From contig NZ_RAQO01000006.1 in NCBI RefSeq assembly GCF_003610775.1, forward strand, positions 62,001 through 126,000: a stretch of DNA of 64,000 nucleotides, in the 5' to 3' direction. A program made the translations under genes and the position numbers. This DNA comes from Alginatibacterium sediminis. GTDB lineage: Bacteria; Pseudomonadota; Gammaproteobacteria; Enterobacterales; Celerinatantimonadaceae. Every line of letters starts with the position of its first letter. The first letter of the stretch is position 1. Of this stretch, positions 18,120 to 27,549 are shown one piece after another. The notes below the pieces were generated by a model. That model saw only the letters and a program-made list of their open reading frames with translations, was not told the DNA's origin and did not search any database.

Positions 18120-19433
18120 ATGTCGAAAGAACAACTAAGAAGTCAAATAGCAAAGCTTGTTGAGCAATACGCCGAGTTAGAATATGCACCTAAAACATTT
18201 GTTGCCGGCGAAAGTGTGGTACCGCCTTCAGGTAAAGTTCTTGGTGCGAACGAACTCAAGATGATGGTTGAAGCCTCACTAGACGGTTGGCTCACAACCG
18301 GTCGATTTAACGATGCATTCGAGAAGCGTTTAGGTGACTACTTAGGTGTTCCTTATGTGCTTACAACAACTTCAGGATCCTCTGCAAACCTTCTCGCCCT
18401 AACAGCTTTAACATCTCCTAAACTTGGGAATAGACAACTAAAGCCCGGCGACGAAGTCATCACGGTAGCAGCCGGCTTCCCAACGACAGTTAACCCAACA
18501 ATACAAAATGGGCTTGTTCCGGTTTTTGTTGATGTTGATATACCTACCTACCAAATTAAACCCGATATGATTGAAGCTGCAATTTCGGACAAAACCAAAG
18601 CGATTATGGTCGCTCATACTTTAGGAAACGTTTTCGATTTAAGTGAAGCTCGCCGTGTTGCCGATAAATATGATCTTTGGTTAATTGAAGACTGTTGTGA
18701 CGCTCTTGGTTCAACTTACAATGACCAAATGGTTGGGACCTTTGGAGACATCTCTACGGTTAGTTTCTACCCCGCACATCACATAACAATGGGAGAGGGT
18801 GGGGCCGTCTTTACAAAAAACAACGATTTAAGAAAAATCATTGAGTCCTTCAGAGATTGGGGGCGGGACTGCTATTGTGCCCCTGGTTGCGATAATACTT
18901 GTAATAAACGTTTTGACCAGCAACTTGGATCGTTACCGCAAGGCTATGATCACAAATACACCTATTCTCATTTGGGTTATAATCTAAAGATCACGGATAT
19001 GCAGGCCGCTTGTGGTTTAGCTCAAATGGACCGCTTGGAAGAGTTGGTACAAATCCGTAAGGAAAATTATGCGCACCTTAAACAGGGCCTAGCGTCGTGC
19101 AATGAGTTTTTGATTCTTCCTGAAGCAACCAAAAACTCAAATCCTTCGTGGTTTGGCTTTCCAATTACTTTAAAGCCCGAGTCTGGGATAAATCGTGTCG
19201 AACTGCTTAAGTTTATGGATGAGTTTAAAATAGGTACCCGTTTATTATTTGCGGGTAACTTGACGCGACAACCTTACTTTAAAGATGTTAAATATCGTGT
19301 TGTCGGAGAATTAACTAATACCGACCTTATTATGAATAATACATTTTGGATTGGCGTCTATCCCGGTTTGACAAAACAACATTTAGATTTTGTGATTGAG
19401 AAATTCGAAGAGTTTTTTGGTTTAAGTTTTTAG
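18120..19433 (+). CDS. rfbH: CDP-4-keto-6-deoxyglucose 3-dehydratase RfbH/DdhC (E1)
   Basis: The 437-residue enzyme uses PMP and a [2Fe-2S] cluster to remove the C3 hydroxyl, the step that defines 3,6-dideoxyhexoses. The usual aminotransferase Lys is replaced by His in [17 protein letters not shown] near residue 220, the hallmark of this enzyme. Cluster cysteines lie in [16 protein letters not shown] near 251-266. [14 protein letters not shown] near 197 is also typical. It works with DdhD, two genes upstream of rfbG. Confidence 0.93.
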   Translation: MSKEQLRSQIAKLVEQYAELEYAPKTFVAGESVVPPSGKVLGANELKMMVEASLDGWLTTGRFNDAFEKRLGDYLGVPYVLTTTSGSSANLLALTALTSPKLGNRQLKPGDEVITVAAGFPTTVNPTIQNGLVPVFVDVDIPTYQIKPDMIEAAISDKTKAIMVAHTLGNVFDLSEARRVADKYDLWLIEDCCDALGSTYNDQMVGTFGDISTVSFYPAHHITMGEGGAVFTKNNDLRKIIESFRDWGRDCYCAPGCDNTCNKRFDQQLGSLPQGYDHKYTYSHLGYNLKITDMQAACGLAQMDRLEELVQIRKENYAHLKQGLASCNEFLILPEATKNSNPSWFGFPITLKPESGINRVELLKFMDEFKIGTRLLFAGNLTRQPYFKDVKYRVVGELTNTDLIMNNTFWIGVYPGLTKQHLDFVIEKFEEFFGLSF

Positions 19434-19495
19434 TGAAATTGAAAAATTCGAAATACACGCCCATTTGTGAACGAACTATTGTTGGTTAAATTATT

Positions 19496-20038
19496 ATGAA
19501 TATTAAAGACTTAGCATTAGAGGGGTGCCAGTTGATATCTCTTCCACATTCTATCGATGAGAGAGGGCACTTTGTTAAAACCTTTAACAAGGAACTCTTT
19601 GCTAACACGGAACTTTATGAATTTGACCTTCAAGAAGAGTTCTACACGATATCAAAAAAAAATGTGCTTCGTGGCTTACATTTTCAAAATAACCCGGCAG
19701 CCCACTCAAAAGTAGTGTCGTGTATTGATGGGAAGGTATTGGATTTCTGTCTTGATTTAAGAGCTTCATCACCTAGCTACAAAAAGCATATTTCCATGGA
19801 GCTCGATAGCGAAACACCGCAATTACTGTTTCTACCGAAAGGAATAGCACATGGGTTTCTAACTATCTCGAAGTCGGCGACTCTACTTTATAAGACAGAC
19901 AGTGTTTACTCTCCAGAAAACGATAGTGGCATTCTTTGGTCTAGCATCGGTTTGACTTTGCCTAATGATGATTTTATTGTTTCGGAAAGAGACAAGGCAT
20001 TTATTTCACTTAGTGAATTTGAAAGTGATTTTATATGA
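19496..20038 (+). CDS. Sugar-nucleotide 3,5-epimerase-like protein, probable AscE type
   Basis: The 180-residue cupin protein belongs to the RmlC family. It has DERGHFVKTFNKE near residue 21, VLRGLHFQNNP near 57 with the catalytic-type His, and LFLPKGIAHGFLT near 111. In Yersinia ascarylose loci an RmlC relative, AscE, epimerises C5 of the CDP-3,6-dideoxy-4-ketohexose after DdhA-D. The same gene position here supports that role, but a dTDP-rhamnose-type substrate is not excluded by motifs alone. No rmlA, rmlB or rmlD occurs in the window. It overlaps the next gene by 4 bases. Confidence 0.78.
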   Translation: MNIKDLALEGCQLISLPHSIDERGHFVKTFNKELFANTELYEFDLQEEFYTISKKNVLRGLHFQNNPAAHSKVVSCIDGKVLDFCLDLRASSPSYKKHISMELDSETPQLLFLPKGIAHGFLTISKSATLLYKTDSVYSPENDSGILWSSIGLTLPNDDFIVSERDKAFISLSEFESDFI

Positions 20039-20925
20039 AAGTTTTAGTTTGCGGTGCAACTGGTTATTTAGGACAAGAGTTAACTAATCACTATAGATCC
20101 CAGGGGCATGATGTCGTTACTTTGGGGCGCAGCCCAAAGAACGATATCAACTTGGATATTACCAATTTTAATATTACAAAACTCATAAATGTTTTGGTTA
20201 AAATTGATTTAGTTGTACATTGTGCAGCCATAAATGAAGTCGAAATCGCAAAAGATATTGTTAACACCTATAATGTCAATGTGGTGTTAACACGTTTGTT
20301 AATCGAAATGGCTGTCAAGTTAAGTGTGAGTAGTTTTATTTATGTCAGCACTTTTCACGTATATGGGACTTCTTGTGGTGAAATTACCGAAAAGAATAAG
20401 ATGCATCCAATAAATGATTATGGCCTAACCCATTATTTATCAGAAGAAATTGTGAGAGTTTCTTGTGGGAGAAATGGTATTGATTTTTTGATTCTTAGGC
20501 CCACCAATATATATGGCAGGCCTAGTGACATATCATCTTTTAATCGAAAAAGCTTGGTTCCATTTCAATTCCTGGAACAAGCGTTAATGACTAACGAAAT
20601 TGTCATCAATAGTAGCGGTCAACAATATCGAAACTTTGTATCTGTGAAAGAAGTTGTTGATTGTTTAAAATTTGTTGGAAGTGAAGAAATTATTAATTGT
20701 TACGGAGAATTGAACACTAGCATTGAGGATTTCGCTCACCGAATCGGTGGGATCGTTAATGAAGAGTTTGATAAGAATGTGAAAGTACGAGTCTGCGGAA
20801 AACGGGTTCCTGGGAACTATGCGCTTAGTGTAAGTAACACTAACAGTTTATATCAGCCACGCAGAGAATGCCTAAAAGAGTTTGTTGTCGATATGGTTGG
20901 GTGCAAAAAGCAATGGACAAAGTAG
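20035..20925 (+). CDS. SDR-family NDP-4-ketohexose reductase, probable AscF type
   Basis: This 296-residue extended SDR protein begins VLVCGATGYLGQEL, has VVHCAAINEVE near residue 60, and SFIYVSTFHVYGTSCGE near 96. The active-site region reads YGLTHYLSEE, so Tyr is kept but the Lys of YxxxK is His. LRPTNIYGRPSD near 152 fits the sugar-nucleotide reductase/epimerase group. By position it should reduce the C4 ketone to finish CDP-ascarylose. Paratose- or abequose-type reductases are the main alternatives, but those routes do not need the epimerase just upstream. Confidence 0.72.
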   Translation: MKVLVCGATGYLGQELTNHYRSQGHDVVTLGRSPKNDINLDITNFNITKLINVLVKIDLVVHCAAINEVEIAKDIVNTYNVNVVLTRLLIEMAVKLSVSSFIYVSTFHVYGTSCGEITEKNKMHPINDYGLTHYLSEEIVRVSCGRNGIDFLILRPTNIYGRPSDISSFNRKSLVPFQFLEQALMTNEIVINSSGQQYRNFVSVKEVVDCLKFVGSEEIINCYGELNTSIEDFAHRIGGIVNEEFDKNVKVRVCGKRVPGNYALSVSNTNSLYQPRRECLKEFVVDMVGCKKQWTK

Positions 20926-22187
20926 TCGTTCTTGGAGCTGGTATTACTGGGATATCTGCGACTTATTATGCTCAGATTAAAGGTTATGACGTTAACTGCT
21001 ATGAGAAGTCAACACATGTAGGTGGATTGATCTCAAACTTTGAAATTCAAGGCTTTCGCTTTGACAATGCTATCCACTTATCTTTTTCCAAAGAGCCGGT
21101 GGTCAAAGAACTCTTCAATCAAACTGAGTCCTATACACACTCTCCAAATGCCTATTGTCTTGAAAACGGGAAATGGCTAAAGCATCCTGTTCAAAACAAT
21201 TTGTATCCTCTAGAAACTGAAGAGAAAGTTGCTTTGATTAGATCATTCACGCAGCGGCCATCTAAGTTGCCTGAAGACTATTCTCAGTGGCTTGATCATC
21301 AATACGGAGATGCGATTGCACAAAGGTATCCCAAAAAGTATACCTTGAAGTATTGGGGATGCGAGGCAGAAAAGCTATCCACAACATGGATTGGAAATCG
21401 TGTGCGTCGAGCGGAGATAGACGAAATACTAGCTGGAGCTATGGAGCCCCGAGAGGAGAACCATTATTACGCAAATGAAATGAGATACCCAAAACAAGGT
21501 GGCTATTTTGAATTTGTTAGAAGTATGGCTGAAAGCTGCCCGATACAAGTCAATAAAGAAGTTGTAATTGTTGACGTTGAAAAGAAAGAAATCACTTTCA
21601 AGGATGGATCGACCGCGGAATATGATCAACTGATTAATACTTTACCTTTACCTTCTCTGATTCCCTTAATTTCTCCTAAGGTACCAGAGCGTGTTCTCAA
21701 TGCAACTAAAAGCCTGTTATGGACTACAGTTGATCTGGTTTCTATAGGATTTAACAAGGAAAAAGTTCCCCCGTATTTGTGGTTTTACATCTATGATGAG
21801 GACAAAGTAGCCTCTAGGGGATATTCTCCTTCTTGGAAATCTCCAAACAATGCTCCGGAAGGCCATTCATCCTTGCAGTTTGAGATTTATAATCTATCGA
21901 CTAAGGAAAGGCTAACCTCTAAAGCACTTATAGAGAATTTAAAGACAACACTACTTGAAATGAATGTGTGTGAAGAAAGTGACATTTTGTTTATGGACCA
22001 CAAACATCTTCCGTTTGGGAATGTAGTTTACGATCATGGTATGGAAGATCGGCGAGACATTGTGCTTGATTATTTGGACTCCCAGAATATCAAGAGTTGC
22101 GGTAGGTTCGGTGAATGGGCTTATCTTTGGAGCGATCAAAGTTTCATGAGTGGAAAAAATGCAGCAGAATCATTAGATGAAGGATAA
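20913..22187 (+). CDS. FAD-dependent oxidoreductase, amine-oxidase/UGM-like
   Basis: The start at 20913 gives VVVLGAGITGISATYYA, a full dinucleotide motif, directly at the N-terminus; an ATG 45 bases earlier is buried in the previous gene. The 424-residue protein has the flavin-linked GGLISNFEIQGFRFDNAIH near residue 35 and a C-terminal GRFGEWAYLWSDQSFMSG. The architecture resembles protoporphyrinogen oxidase and UDP-galactopyranose mutase relatives found in polysaccharide loci. It overlaps the reductase by 13 bases and wzx by 11. Whether it makes a furanose or oxidises a sugar cannot be told. Confidence 0.7.
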   Translation: MDKVVVLGAGITGISATYYAQIKGYDVNCYEKSTHVGGLISNFEIQGFRFDNAIHLSFSKEPVVKELFNQTESYTHSPNAYCLENGKWLKHPVQNNLYPLETEEKVALIRSFTQRPSKLPEDYSQWLDHQYGDAIAQRYPKKYTLKYWGCEAEKLSTTWIGNRVRRAEIDEILAGAMEPREENHYYANEMRYPKQGGYFEFVRSMAESCPIQVNKEVVIVDVEKKEITFKDGSTAEYDQLINTLPLPSLIPLISPKVPERVLNATKSLLWTTVDLVSIGFNKEKVPPYLWFYIYDEDKVASRGYSPSWKSPNNAPEGHSSLQFEIYNLSTKERLTSKALIENLKTTLLEMNVCEESDILFMDHKHLPFGNVVYDHGMEDRRDIVLDYLDSQNIKSCGRFGEWAYLWSDQSFMSGKNAAESLDEG

Positions 22188-23562
22188 GCTGGTTCGCGCT
22201 TCTTTAATATATGGAATCACAAACATCGTAAGCCAAGGCGGTGTTTTTTTACTTCTACCGCTTTATAGTTTCATTTTAACCAAAGCAGAATATGGGCTTG
22301 TAGCCAAGTACGAAATTTACACATTTATTATAGCGGTCTTCTTTTCACTTTGTTTAGATAGAGCGGCTCAAAGGCTTTTCTTTGATCATTCGGATCAAGA
22401 ACGAAAGAACGTTCTGTCCACGTTATATTTTTCAGTTCTTGCTTTCTCTACTTGCTCGATGCTCTTTTTTTTCTTGGTGTTATCCTTTTACCCGGAAAGG
22501 TCTTCTGGTGCACTTATATATGCAACACTATTTTGCTTCTTCACCGTAAATGGACTGATTAGTACTCAGTTTTTCCAATTTTCAGAAAAACCCATCGCCT
22601 ATGCTGCGATTAAATTGACTACAGTACTTAGTAATGTCGCGTTAATCTCTTATACTCTGTATTTCTATTCCGCAACTGCAGAGACAAAATTAGCTTCTGA
22701 TGCAGTAGTTTCTGGTATAGCTTTTTTTATACATTTTCTTATTGCGATAAGATTTTTTGGTATAAACTTCCAATATAAGTATCTACAACAAGGTTTGAAA
22801 TTTGCGCTTCCCTTTGTACCAACATTACTCATCTCTTGGGTGATTGTGCTGTCCAGTCGCATATTCTTAGAGTTCTATGGTGACATCGCTGACGTTGGTG
22901 TTTACTCGATGGCGTACAAGTTATCATCAGTAATTCTAGTTATTGGGGCTGCAATAAACATGGCATATACACCGTACTTTTATAGAAATGCTGCGCTAGG
23001 GGACTCCGAGGAGAAATCTCTTGAAAACACTTCTAATACTATTCTATATTTTTTGCTTGCTCTTTTGATTGGTTTTCTTACTTTTAATGCTGAGATAATT
23101 CATTATTTTCTAGACACAAAGTATAGTTCGATCGGTGGACTAGTTTTTATTATATCGATTGCTTGTTATGTTTCTGTGTTTAATAGTTTTACATTTGTAT
23201 TGTATATATTGCAAAGCAAACGTTCTATTCTCAATCTAGCCGCGAGTATCGTTTCGGCGTTAGTTTCTGTTGTACTTAACTATTCATTGATTCCGAAATA
23301 TGGAGTATATGGTGCTGCGGCATCGTTGTTGATCGCAACTTTTTTGCTGTCTATTTTTCAATGCTACTACTCAAAGCAAGGCTTCTACTTGCAACTTCAA
23401 TGGAGAAGACATTTTCTAGGCTTGTTGTCAGCTATTTCATATGGAATTTTTGTGCATCAAATACCGTTATCCATCGAAACAATAGTTTTAAAATTAACAA
23501 TAGCAATTATCGCGTTAGCTTTTATATCCAAACGCATGTTTCTTATTAAGAAGATTATATGA
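22177..23562 (+). CDS. wzx: Wzx-type oligosaccharide flippase
   Basis: The 461-residue protein is very hydrophobic, with about twelve predicted membrane segments. An N-terminal IYGITNIVSQGGVFLLLPLY is typical of the MOP/PST polysaccharide exporters. It would flip the undecaprenyl-linked repeat unit across the inner membrane for polymerisation by the Wzy-like protein encoded two genes on. Sequence in this class is poorly conserved, so the assignment rests on hydropathy, length and place. Its start and end both overlap neighbouring genes. Confidence 0.82.
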   Translation: MKDKLVRASLIYGITNIVSQGGVFLLLPLYSFILTKAEYGLVAKYEIYTFIIAVFFSLCLDRAAQRLFFDHSDQERKNVLSTLYFSVLAFSTCSMLFFFLVLSFYPERSSGALIYATLFCFFTVNGLISTQFFQFSEKPIAYAAIKLTTVLSNVALISYTLYFYSATAETKLASDAVVSGIAFFIHFLIAIRFFGINFQYKYLQQGLKFALPFVPTLLISWVIVLSSRIFLEFYGDIADVGVYSMAYKLSSVILVIGAAINMAYTPYFYRNAALGDSEEKSLENTSNTILYFLLALLIGFLTFNAEIIHYFLDTKYSSIGGLVFIISIACYVSVFNSFTFVLYILQSKRSILNLAASIVSALVSVVLNYSLIPKYGVYGAAASLLIATFLLSIFQCYYSKQGFYLQLQWRRHFLGLLSAISYGIFVHQIPLSIETIVLKLTIAIIALAFISKRMFLIKKII

Positions 23563-24431
23563 TCACAATAATTATTCCTACGCACAATAGGCATGAAAAG
23601 CTCGACAGAGCTATTAATTACTACAGTGAATTTGATTCTCAAATTATCGTTGTTGACTCATCTGAAGTTATTTATGAGAGAAATTACCCATCTAATGTTA
23701 GGTATTTGTATAAACCAACATTGAACTTCGCGGAGAAAATTTTAACGGCTGTTCGAGATTGTGATAACGAGCTAGTTGCTCTGGTAGCAGATGATGATTT
23801 TATTTTGGAAAAACCGTTATTTAAAGCTGTAACAAGAATGAAGCAGGCGGAAGAGATATCGATTAGTTTTGGTTACTTCCTCAGTTTCAATGAAGGGAAT
23901 GTTAGTTCGCTGGAGCCAATTCCTGTTTTGAATAGAAATCCTGATTATTATCATGGGGTGGCAAACGCAGAAAGCAAACTGAAACACTTTGTAGCAAACT
24001 TTGAGCAACTGTTGTGGTCCTTGTACCGTAAAGAAACCTTGTTGAGTGCGTTTAAAAAAGTAGCAAAAGCCGACTACGTAAACGATAATTTTATTGAACT
24101 AACAATAGCGACTACAGCTTTTTCAAAAGGAACTGTCAATCATACAAATAGTTTTTGGGGGGTTCGCGAAAGAGCTTTAGGCGAACATTGGGGATCAAGA
24201 CACAAAGCGATTTCAAAAAACGATCCCCTCGAATTTACAAAGTTCATCGATAGCGGAGAAAATGATTTTGAGAAAAAATTGTGCCAAGTCGCCCTTGAGC
24301 ACTATTTGTCAAAATCGTTATCACGGAAAGTAAGGCATAGAATAAGTCGATTCAGGAAACCAATTTCACACGGTTCTATCGACTACACCCTTAGTGAAAT
24401 TCTATCTATTTTAAATAAAGCCCATGAATAA
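23559..24431 (+). CDS. TIGR00180-like family 2 glycosyltransferase
   Basis: The 290-residue protein starts ITIIIPTHNRHEKLDRAI, the GT-A nucleotide-binding strand. VALVADDDFILEKPLF near residue 70 is the metal-binding acidic cluster. SISFGYFLSFNEG near 97 and HWGSRHKAIS near 206 follow. It appears to be a soluble or peripheral transferase adding one sugar of the repeat unit. The donor is unknown. It is coupled to wzx by an ATGA overlap and to the polymerase gene by an 8-base overlap. Confidence 0.75.
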   Translation: MITIIIPTHNRHEKLDRAINYYSEFDSQIIVVDSSEVIYERNYPSNVRYLYKPTLNFAEKILTAVRDCDNELVALVADDDFILEKPLFKAVTRMKQAEEISISFGYFLSFNEGNVSSLEPIPVLNRNPDYYHGVANAESKLKHFVANFEQLLWSLYRKETLLSAFKKVAKADYVNDNFIELTIATTAFSKGTVNHTNSFWGVRERALGEHWGSRHKAISKNDPLEFTKFIDSGENDFEKKLCQVALEHYLSKSLSRKVRHRISRFRKPISHGSIDYTLSEILSILNKAHE

Positions 24432-25767
24432 ACTGGTACTGTTAAAAATCTGTTTAAATTTATTTGTTCTAATTTTAGTTCTGGGAGGTGTTTTTGTCCT
24501 TAACGAATCAGCTTTACTTGTAGCTACTGGTGTTTTAGTCATTTTTTTTATAAACAGAGACCAGCGCTTGCTCCATCCTTCGAACATGGTGTTTGCATTC
24601 TATGCTATGTACCTAATATTGCCTATTTGCTTGTTCTATGTTTTGGAGTTTATTTCGTGGGAATATATATTGCCATGGGGGAGAATAAGTAACTGGGATC
24701 AAGTTTCGCCTAATGCGTTTGCTCTTGTCTTTTGTACCTTTTCTTTGCTTTTTTTGTCGCTTATATTTTTTAACCAGGACAAACCAAGGTTGAACAAGCA
24801 CACCGGTATCAACAATATTTATGTTCCGTACAGCATATGTATCAGCTTGATTGTGATATTGATATTTGGTATGGCCTTGTTTGTATCAAAAACGGGCGGC
24901 ATCGGCCTTTGGTTATCTGATTACTCAAATACGTACGTATCAGGTAAATCGGGAGTCGGATGGCTTAATTTTCTGTTGATAAACTATGCTCATTTCGTTT
25001 TCTTTATTTGTGGCATAGCTCTTTTTTCGAAACATGGCATTAAGGGAGTTAGAAGACAGCTGTTAATCTTTCTACTGATATTTTCAGTTGTAGTCGTTTG
25101 TTATTTTCAAGGGATTAAAAGCCGAGTACCTATATTAGCTTTGTTTTTTCTTTTTCCAGTATTGATTAATTCTCGATTAAAAATGTTTAACGGTGTAGTT
25201 TTATTCTTGGCATTCATATCTTTTTTTATGGTCTCTATGTATTTTCGCTCTAACGGATTTTATGATTCTTTTCCAAAATTAGTTGAATACTTGTTGTCCT
25301 ATTTTAATACCTACATTTTATTAGATACAACCATGAACGATTTTCCTTCAGACTATATGCGAACATTGTGGTTTTCGTCCCAAAAATATACTCAAGCCTT
25401 AGGGTATGAATCAAATGGAGAATACCTGGATATTAGCTATTGGTTGACGGATGTTTACTTCCCAGAGACTTGGGAGAGAAACGCTACTCAACAGTGGCCT
25501 CTGGAAATGGAGTTATACTTCAACTTTGGAGGCTTGCAATTTTTTGTATTACCAGTGTTGTTGATTTCAGTTCTAATTTCTTATTTGTATAACCGAGCTT
25601 ATTTAGGGAGTCACATATTGAGCTTCATTTTCATCGCTGAGTTTATTCGAATATTTTCAACCCTTCGAGGGAGCATGCTTCCTTGGACATTACCTTTAGT
25701 TCTCATTTTTTATATATGCACTTGTTTTTTTATGATTGCATTTACTAGGAAGGTTAATAATGCATAA
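24424..25767 (+). CDS. wzy: Wzy-like O-antigen/repeat-unit polymerase
   Basis: This 447-residue protein has around ten to twelve membrane segments and a long loop at about residues 300-355 (NDFPSDYMRTLWFSSQ, then a WLTDVYFPETWERN stretch). That is the usual topology of Wzy polymerases with a large periplasmic loop. Such proteins join repeat units on the periplasmic side after Wzx flipping. Wzy proteins share little sequence, so the call depends on topology and on its place among wzx and glycosyltransferase genes. It ends inside the leader of the next gene. Confidence 0.75.
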   Translation: MNKLVLLKICLNLFVLILVLGGVFVLNESALLVATGVLVIFFINRDQRLLHPSNMVFAFYAMYLILPICLFYVLEFISWEYILPWGRISNWDQVSPNAFALVFCTFSLLFLSLIFFNQDKPRLNKHTGINNIYVPYSICISLIVILIFGMALFVSKTGGIGLWLSDYSNTYVSGKSGVGWLNFLLINYAHFVFFICGIALFSKHGIKGVRRQLLIFLLIFSVVVVCYFQGIKSRVPILALFFLFPVLINSRLKMFNGVVLFLAFISFFMVSMYFRSNGFYDSFPKLVEYLLSYFNTYILLDTTMNDFPSDYMRTLWFSSQKYTQALGYESNGEYLDISYWLTDVYFPETWERNATQQWPLEMELYFNFGGLQFFVLPVLLISVLISYLYNRAYLGSHILSFIFIAEFIRIFSTLRGSMLPWTLPLVLIFYICTCFFMIAFTRKVNNA

Positions 25768-26959
25768 GGCTTCATCCAATCGAATTATTGAAGCGTACGA
25801 GAACGAAATCTGTATTGAACAATGGTCAATAGATATTGGATTAGTCGACAAGAATTTAGTTAGAAAGCATCAGTTACCCCGTTACAAGCTTTTGAAGGTA
25901 TTCGTTTCACACACCAATAGAATTAGAGCACTGAGGTTATGTTTTCTTCTCGTATCAAATCTCCTCCCTTTGATATTTTTTTTCAAAGCTCTACAATGTA
26001 GTTTTTATATATTAAGTAGTAAGAAAAACACAAAGATACTCAAAGAACAAAATTTTTATATCACCGATACGTTGTTGAGCCTAAAGAACTTCAAGGTAGT
26101 GAATGACAAATTTTCTTTTGATAACAACAATGTTGTTCTTTATAAAGACTTGAAAAATGTTTGTAGCTTTTTGGAATTAAAAGAAATTGGGTCTTTATTA
26201 AAGCTTGTATATGAAACCAATGACCTTCTTAAAAAAAGGTCAGAGAATTTGGAACGGCTGTCTTACTTTGAGCTGAAACTCCACTGTGTGGACTTAGTTG
26301 AGATCGCCGCATTTTTACTTGTAATACAGAAACTAAGCAAAAATGACCCAAATATATATTTTGATCAACATATTCAACGTTGGGCTTATTTGATCAGCCA
26401 CACCGTGGAATATAAGCGCTCAAATTTAGTACAGCATGGTTACCTTGACGCATCTGTTCAATTCAAGCATGCCTTTGGCGAGATTGGTACGGCCTGGATA
26501 TTGTCCGAGAGATTTCGAGAATTATTTTTACGAATCTACAAGGTTGGCAGATTTGTCATTGTCAAATCGGCTCTTACGCTGCAAAATCACTTGGAATCAG
26601 ATGGTTTAACTCCTAAAGTTTTCTTGGCGTCTTCCCCGGTTTCGATCGAATTGGAACAACAATTTGTTCAAGAGTGCCTTGATAATAATATTTGTGTTCT
26701 TTTTAAAAAGCATCCTAAATACAAGTATCCAGGCAACGCCTTCCATGATTTTGACGATAACCGGCTATTTCTATTGGACAATAAATCCTTCCCGCTTTGT
26801 GATGTGATGGTTACTTTTAACTCGTTTTTGGGTTTCGAATATGAAAGCCTAGGAATTCGTGTTTTTTTCTTGGAAGGCTCTTCAATTGAAGAGCGAAGTA
26901 ACATGGTGAGAAAGATTTCAAGTTTTGAGGTACAAAAGGACCATTTACATAATGATTAA
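25760..26959 (+). CDS. Probable GT-B glycosyltransferase with HP motif, unassigned
   Basis: The ATG at 25760 follows AGGAAGG by 6 bases and is preferred to an in-frame start 24 bases earlier inside wzy. The 399-residue protein has a hydrophobic stretch near residue 70. Its C-terminal half has VQHGYLDAS near 226, VFLASSPVS near 285, LFKKHPKYKYPGN near 312 and a TFNSFLGFEYESLG motif near 360. A His-Pro pair followed by a Ser/Thr-rich nucleotide loop recalls GT-B sialyltransferases and CDP-glycerol-type transferases. It is a candidate for transferring the nonulosonic acid, but this is inference. Confidence 0.5.
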   Translation: MHKASSNRIIEAYENEICIEQWSIDIGLVDKNLVRKHQLPRYKLLKVFVSHTNRIRALRLCFLLVSNLLPLIFFFKALQCSFYILSSKKNTKILKEQNFYITDTLLSLKNFKVVNDKFSFDNNNVVLYKDLKNVCSFLELKEIGSLLKLVYETNDLLKKRSENLERLSYFELKLHCVDLVEIAAFLLVIQKLSKNDPNIYFDQHIQRWAYLISHTVEYKRSNLVQHGYLDASVQFKHAFGEIGTAWILSERFRELFLRIYKVGRFVIVKSALTLQNHLESDGLTPKVFLASSPVSIELEQQFVQECLDNNICVLFKKHPKYKYPGNAFHDFDDNRLFLLDNKSFPLCDVMVTFNSFLGFEYESLGIRVFFLEGSSIEERSNMVRKISSFEVQKDHLHND

Positions 26960-27506
26960 ATTTTTCTGGGCTATTCGCGCATTGCAGTACAAATTACTGA
27001 TGGGGAAAGTAGGGCGTCTGTGTTACATGGGGAAACCTTTGTTCCTATCAAACCCTAAACGCATTTTTATTGGTAACAAGGTCAGAATATTTCCGCACTT
27101 TAGAATGGAAGTTCTTGATAGTAACTCGTCAATTGTAATCCACGATAACGTTTCAATTGGCCAAAACTTTCACGTGATTTCTGGTGCTAGTTTACATATT
27201 GGTACCGGTACTACAATTTCAGCCAATGTTTTAATAACTAATGTGGATCATTCTTATGCGGATGTCTCTAGTAGTGTGATGTCTCAATCTCTGATCGTTA
27301 AAGAAACTACTGTAGGTGATAATTGTTTTTTAGGTGTAGGTTCTGTTTTACAAGCGGGCACTTGCTTAGGGAGTAACTGTGTAGTTGGTGCTAACTCTGT
27401 CGTAAAAGGTGTATTTCCTGAGCGGTGTGTCATAGCGGGCGTACCTGCAAAAATTATAAAATTATACGACTCTTCAACTCAAGTTTGGAAAACGATGGAT
27501 AAATGA
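26952..27506 (+). CDS. Hexapeptide-repeat acyltransferase (WbbJ/maltose O-acetyltransferase-like)
   Basis: The 184-residue protein folds as a left-handed beta-helix by its repeats (IFIGNKVRI, IVIHDNVSIGQNFHVISGAS, LHIGTGTTIS). It has the catalytic-type His in LITNVDHSYADV near residue 95 and the closing motif VIAGVPAKIIKLYD. It probably O-acetylates a sugar in the repeat unit. An ATG at 26952 with AAGGA about 12 bases upstream is preferred to a TTG at 26925. It overlaps the previous gene by 8 bases. Confidence 0.8.
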   Translation: MIKFFWAIRALQYKLLMGKVGRLCYMGKPLFLSNPKRIFIGNKVRIFPHFRMEVLDSNSSIVIHDNVSIGQNFHVISGASLHIGTGTTISANVLITNVDHSYADVSSSVMSQSLIVKETTVGDNCFLGVGSVLQAGTCLGSNCVVGANSVVKGVFPERCVIAGVPAKIIKLYDSSTQVWKTMDK

Positions 27507-27549
27507 AAGATGTTTGTTTCCCGTTTGGTACTCCCTTAGGTATTAGTTT

